Below, piece after piece: positions 4,882 to 7,366 of a stretch of 7,366 bases of DNA (within the stretch, counting starts at the first letter, position 1; every line of letters starts with the position of its first letter). This DNA is from SVQP01 sp045660125 (lineage in GTDB: Bacteria; Bacillota; Clostridia; Oscillospirales; CAG-272). The stretch spans positions 1 through 7,366 of the forward strand of contig JAZRDG010000090.1 in the NCBI GenBank assembly GCA_045660125.1. Reading direction: 5' to 3'. The notes beneath the pieces are model-generated. The model made no database searches. It was not told where the DNA came from and saw only the letters and a list, made by a program, of their open reading frames with translations. Position numbers and translations under genes: made by a program.

Positions 4882-4913
4882 TACGGGCTGCCGCAAATTG
4901 CGGCAGCCCCGTA
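4882..4913 (+). other. Intercistronic hairpin between dnaK and dnaJ
   Basis: GGGCTGCCGCAA (4885-4896) is perfectly inverted as TTGCGGCAGCCC (4898-4909), so about ten GC-rich pairs form around a short AT loop. TAC (4882-4884) and GTA (4911-4913) extend the stem past a bulged C4910. No T-tract follows, so full termination is unlikely. A 3' stability element or partial attenuator that keeps dnaK message above dnaJ message is a reasonable inference. Confidence 0.8.
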
Positions 4914-4936
4914 ACAGGTTATAAAGGATATTTAAG

Positions 4937-6070
4937 ATGGCAGACAAAAGAGATTATTACGAGGTGCTTGGCGTTGATAAAAACGCAAGCGATGCCGAGA
5001 TCAAAAAGGCATACCGCGTGCTGGCAAAGAAGTACCACCCCGATATGAACCCCGGAAATGCCGAGGCTGAGGCAAAGTTCAAGGAGGCTAACGAGGCTTA
5101 CGAGGTGCTTTCCGACAGCGAAAAGAAGGCGAAATACGACCAGTTCGGTCACGCAGCCTTTGATCAGAGCTCGGGCTTTGGCGGTGGCGGCTACGGCGGC
5201 GGATTTGGTGACTTTGGCGATATCGGTGATATTTTCGGCTCGTTCTTTGGCGGTGCATTCGGTGGCGGCGGACAAAAGCGACGCAACGGACCGCAGCGCG
5301 GCGACGATATTCAGATCCGCGTCTCTCTCTCGTTTGAGGAGGCGGCATTCGGTGCGAAAAAGACCATTACCTATACGAGATTGCGCAAGTGTCCCGATTG
5401 CGGCGGCAACGGCAGCGAGGGGGGAGTTGCCCCCGAGACCTGCTCGGCTTGCCGAGGCACGGGTCAGGTGCGCACGGTGCATAATATGGGCGGCATGCAG
5501 TTCCAGTCCACGGGCACTTGTGAGAGATGCCGCGGCACGGGTAAGATCATCAAAAATCCCTGCACGCGCTGCAAGGGCGCAGGCATGGAGCGCGAGAACA
5601 AGAATCTGACCGTTGATATTCCCGCAGGTATTGACCACGGCGAGAAGATCGCGCTGCGCTCTCAGGGCTGCGACGGCAAGAACGGCGGACCTGCAGGTGA
5701 TCTGATCATGCAGATCAGCGTCGCGCCGCACAAGATCTTCAAGCGTGACGGCTCGCATATCTATTGCGACGTACCGATCACGGTATCCGAGGCGGTGCTG
5801 GGCGCGGAGATTGAGATTCCCACGCTGGAGGGCTCGCAGAAATTCGAGCTGCCCGAGGGCACGCAGTCGGGCACGTCCTTTACGCTGCGCGGCAAGGGCA
5901 TTCCCAATCTGGGCAACGGCTCGCGCAGGGGAGACTTGATCTTTACGGTTGTCGTAGAGATCCCCACGGGTCTTTCCGCAAAGCAAAAGGATGCCATGCG
6001 CGCATTCGCAGAGGCTTGCGGTGAGAGCAACTACAAAAAGAAAAAGAACTTTTTCAAGAAGGGTAAATGA
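4937..6070 (+). CDS. dnaJ: Co-chaperone DnaJ (type I Hsp40)
   Basis: DnaJ delivers clients to DnaK and stimulates its ATPase. The 377-aa protein has the complete type I layout. The J-domain (about 4-70) carries the essential HPD at 34-36. A Gly/Phe-rich linker spans 76-117. The zinc-finger region has four CxxCxGxG repeats: C152/C155, C169/C172, C195/C198 and C209/C212, all cysteines present. The C-terminal substrate-binding domains (about 220-345) include PAGIDHGEKIALRSQG and LPEGTQSGTSFTLRGKGIPNL. It ends in a Lys-rich tail (KKKKNFFKKGK). The start is supported by AAAGGA (4923-4928), 8 nt upstream. The gene follows dnaK after a 66-bp gap containing a hairpin, and its stop overlaps the prmA start (ATGA, 6067-6070). 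Nothing looks truncated or degenerate. Confidence 0.98.
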   Translation: MADKRDYYEVLGVDKNASDAEIKKAYRVLAKKYHPDMNPGNAEAEAKFKEANEAYEVLSDSEKKAKYDQFGHAAFDQSSGFGGGGYGGGFGDFGDIGDIFGSFFGGAFGGGGQKRRNGPQRGDDIQIRVSLSFEEAAFGAKKTITYTRLRKCPDCGGNGSEGGVAPETCSACRGTGQVRTVHNMGGMQFQSTGTCERCRGTGKIIKNPCTRCKGAGMERENKNLTVDIPAGIDHGEKIALRSQGCDGKNGGPAGDLIMQISVAPHKIFKRDGSHIYCDVPITVSEAVLGAEIEIPTLEGSQKFELPEGTQSGTSFTLRGKGIPNLGNGSRRGDLIFTVVVEIPTGLSAKQKDAMRAFAEACGESNYKKKKNFFKKGK

Positions 6071-7032
6071 GTATGGTAGATAAGGATTACGTTTGCGAGG
6101 ATTGGGGCGAGACTACCCAATGGACGCAGATTCGCGTGACTGTCAAGCTTGAGCAGCTTGACGCGCTTGTTGCGGTCATGAGCATGATCAACAACAATCT
6201 GATGATCGAGGACTACAGCGACATCGATCTCAAGACCTGCTACGGCGACCTGATCGACGAAAGCATTCTCAATGCAGACAAGACCATCGCGTCCGTGTCG
6301 GTCTATCTGCCCGTAGAGCGCGATATCCGCGAGGACGTGGAGTTCTTGCGCGAAATGCTTGCCAAGGACGGTATCGAGGGCGAGATCAAGATGATCGGTC
6401 TGAACGAAGAGGACTGGGCAAACGCTTGGAAGGCATATTATAAGCCGATCAAGATCGGTCAGCGTATGGTTATCGTGCCCGCATGGGAAAAGTACGAGGC
6501 TGCCGAGGGCGAGCTGATCGTACGTATGGATCCCGGTATGGCATTCGGTACGGGTACGCACGAGACCACGCGCCTTGTCATCGGTCTTTTGGAAAAATAC
6601 ACCACCCCCGGCGTGCGTATGCTGGACGTGGGCACGGGCAGCGGCATTCTTGCTATCTGTGCATCCAAGCTGGGCGCAGGGGAGTGCAAGGCGTATGATA
6701 TCGACCCCATGTCGGTACGCGTGGCACGCGAGAACATCAAGGATTCAGGGCTGACCAACATCACCTGCGATCAGTCCGACCTGCTTCGCTCGGTGGATCT
6801 GGACGGCGGCAAGTACGGCTTGGTATGCGCCAACATCGTAGCGGACATCATCATTCGCATGACGCCCGACGTGCATAAGTACATTGCCGACGACGGCGTG
6901 CTGCTGGCGTCCGGTATCATTATGGAGCGCAGCAGTGACGTGGTCAACTGCTTTGAAGCGCACGGCTTTGAGATCGTGGAGCGCGCCGAGGAAAACGGCT
7001 GGTGCGCACTGGCGGTCAAGCTGAGAAAATGA
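6067..7032 (+). CDS. prmA: Ribosomal protein L11 methyltransferase PrmA
   Basis: PrmA uses S-adenosylmethionine to methylate lysines and the N-terminus of ribosomal protein L11. The 321-aa protein has an N-terminal L11-recognition domain (about 18-115) with the family motif EEDWANAWKAYYKPIKIG (114-131). A Rossmann-type methyltransferase domain follows, with DPGMAFGTGTHETT (155-168), the SAM-binding loop LDVGTGSGILAI (186-197), the acidic AYDIDP (209-214) and ANIVADII (255-262), the family's equivalent of motif IV. The start is ambiguous: ATG 6067 overlaps the dnaJ stop (ATGA), while ATG 6073 lies a more standard 9 nt from AAGGG (6059-6063). The two differ by two residues. It is translationally coupled to dnaJ and, through another ATGA at 7029-7032, to the next gene. 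PrmA next to dnaJ is common in Firmicutes. Confidence 0.97.
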   Translation: MSMVDKDYVCEDWGETTQWTQIRVTVKLEQLDALVAVMSMINNNLMIEDYSDIDLKTCYGDLIDESILNADKTIASVSVYLPVERDIREDVEFLREMLAKDGIEGEIKMIGLNEEDWANAWKAYYKPIKIGQRMVIVPAWEKYEAAEGELIVRMDPGMAFGTGTHETTRLVIGLLEKYTTPGVRMLDVGTGSGILAICASKLGAGECKAYDIDPMSVRVARENIKDSGLTNITCDQSDLLRSVDLDGGKYGLVCANIVADIIIRMTPDVHKYIADDGVLLASGIIMERSSDVVNCFEAHGFEIVERAEENGWCALAVKLRK

Positions 7033-7366
7033 TCGAATATACGCTGATCCGCGCAAGCCGCAAAACGGTTGGATTGCAGATCAAGGACGGAAAGGTGATC
7101 GTGCGCGCGCCGCGCAGATTGCCCAAGGCGGCGATCGATGCTTTTGTGCTCAAGCATGCGGATTGGATCAAGACGCATCTTGCCAAGGCAAAAGCGGCAG
7201 AAAACGCGCCCAAGCTGACCGAGAGCGAGCTTGCAGAGCTTGCAAGCACGGCAAAGCGCGTCATTCCCGCACGCGTGGCATATTATGCGAGCCTGCTTGG
7301 CGTGGAATACGGGCGCATCACCATCCGCACGCAAAAAACGCGCTGGGGCAGCTGCTCCTCGCAAGG
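7029..7366 (+). CDS. YgjP-like (DUF45) metallopeptidase-family protein, 3' truncated by window end
   Basis: A reading frame starts at ATG 7029, overlapping the prmA stop by 4 bp, and stays open for 112 codons to the window edge. Its N-terminus (MIEYTLIRASRKTVGLQIKD, then VRAPRRLPKAAIDAFVLKHADWI) fits the YgjP-like/DUF45 family. So do the later IRTQKTRWGSCSS (98-111), a family hallmark that precedes the core. The zinc-binding HExxH expected in the second half lies outside the window, so catalytic status is unknown. Family members are called M48- or SprT-like metallopeptidases; the E. coli homologue YgjP has been reported as a UTP pyrophosphatase, so the function of this one is open. The start relies on the ATGA overlap; CTGAGAAA just before it is only a weak ribosome binding site. 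Codon use (CGC, GCG, CTG) matches prmA. Confidence 0.85.
   Translation, partial: MIEYTLIRASRKTVGLQIKDGKVIVRAPRRLPKAAIDAFVLKHADWIKTHLAKAKAAENAPKLTESELAELASTAKRVIPARVAYYASLLGVEYGRITIRTQKTRWGSCSSQ

Noticed and set aside
4919..5986. 355-codon open frame on the minus strand opposite dnaJ
   Set aside because: The translation is Ala/Arg/Leu-rich with no family resemblance, and it shadows a complete dnaJ with all its motifs.

Overview
The window carries the heat-shock chaperone operon of a Gram-positive, Clostridia-like bacterium: hrcA-grpE-dnaK-dnaJ-prmA plus the start of a YgjP-type metallopeptidase gene, all on the + strand, behind a sigma-A-like promoter and a CIRCE operator. The gene order, the CIRCE element and a DnaK lacking the roughly 24-residue insertion seen in proteobacterial DnaK all point to Firmicutes. 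The REP-like palindromes with GTAGGGGC/GCCCCTAC ends resemble those I associate with gut Oscillospirales and related Clostridia (recall, not a search). A metagenome-assembled genome is plausible.

The left edge is not natural DNA. Positions 88-171 match, base for base from memory, the two DNBSEQ/MGI library adapter sequences (32 nt and 42 nt) flanking a 10-nt sample barcode. An identical 87-bp stretch lies on each side (1-87 and 172-258). This is what sequencing around a circularised short insert gives (insert-adapter-insert), so the apparent in-frame duplication of a flotillin-like C-terminus is an assembly artefact and the window probably starts at a contig end. Biological sequence effectively begins at 172.

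Layout. 172-294: C-terminus of a flotillin/SPFH-like protein. 300-899: a 199-aa protein with two membrane segments and a C-terminal zinc ribbon, whose first codons contain a strong hairpin; an intrinsic terminator follows at 905-938. 939-1239: non-coding, with three REP-like palindromes, a small hairpin and a 13-bp direct repeat containing HrcA half-site sequence. 1240-1306: promoter and CIRCE, with an extra half-site over the -10. 1345-7032: hrcA, grpE, dnaK, dnaJ and prmA, with a hairpin lacking a T-tract between dnaK and dnaJ. From 7029 to the end: the 5' part of a YgjP-like gene overlapping prmA by 4 bp.

How it works together: HrcA represses the operon through CIRCE. DnaK, with its J-domain partner DnaJ and exchange factor GrpE, refolds client proteins. 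PrmA methylates ribosomal protein L11 and is linked to this cluster in many Firmicutes. The operon itself is ordinary. The strongest unusual signals are the embedded sequencing adapter, the third HrcA half-site at the promoter and the start-proximal hairpin. I see no new defence or mobile system.
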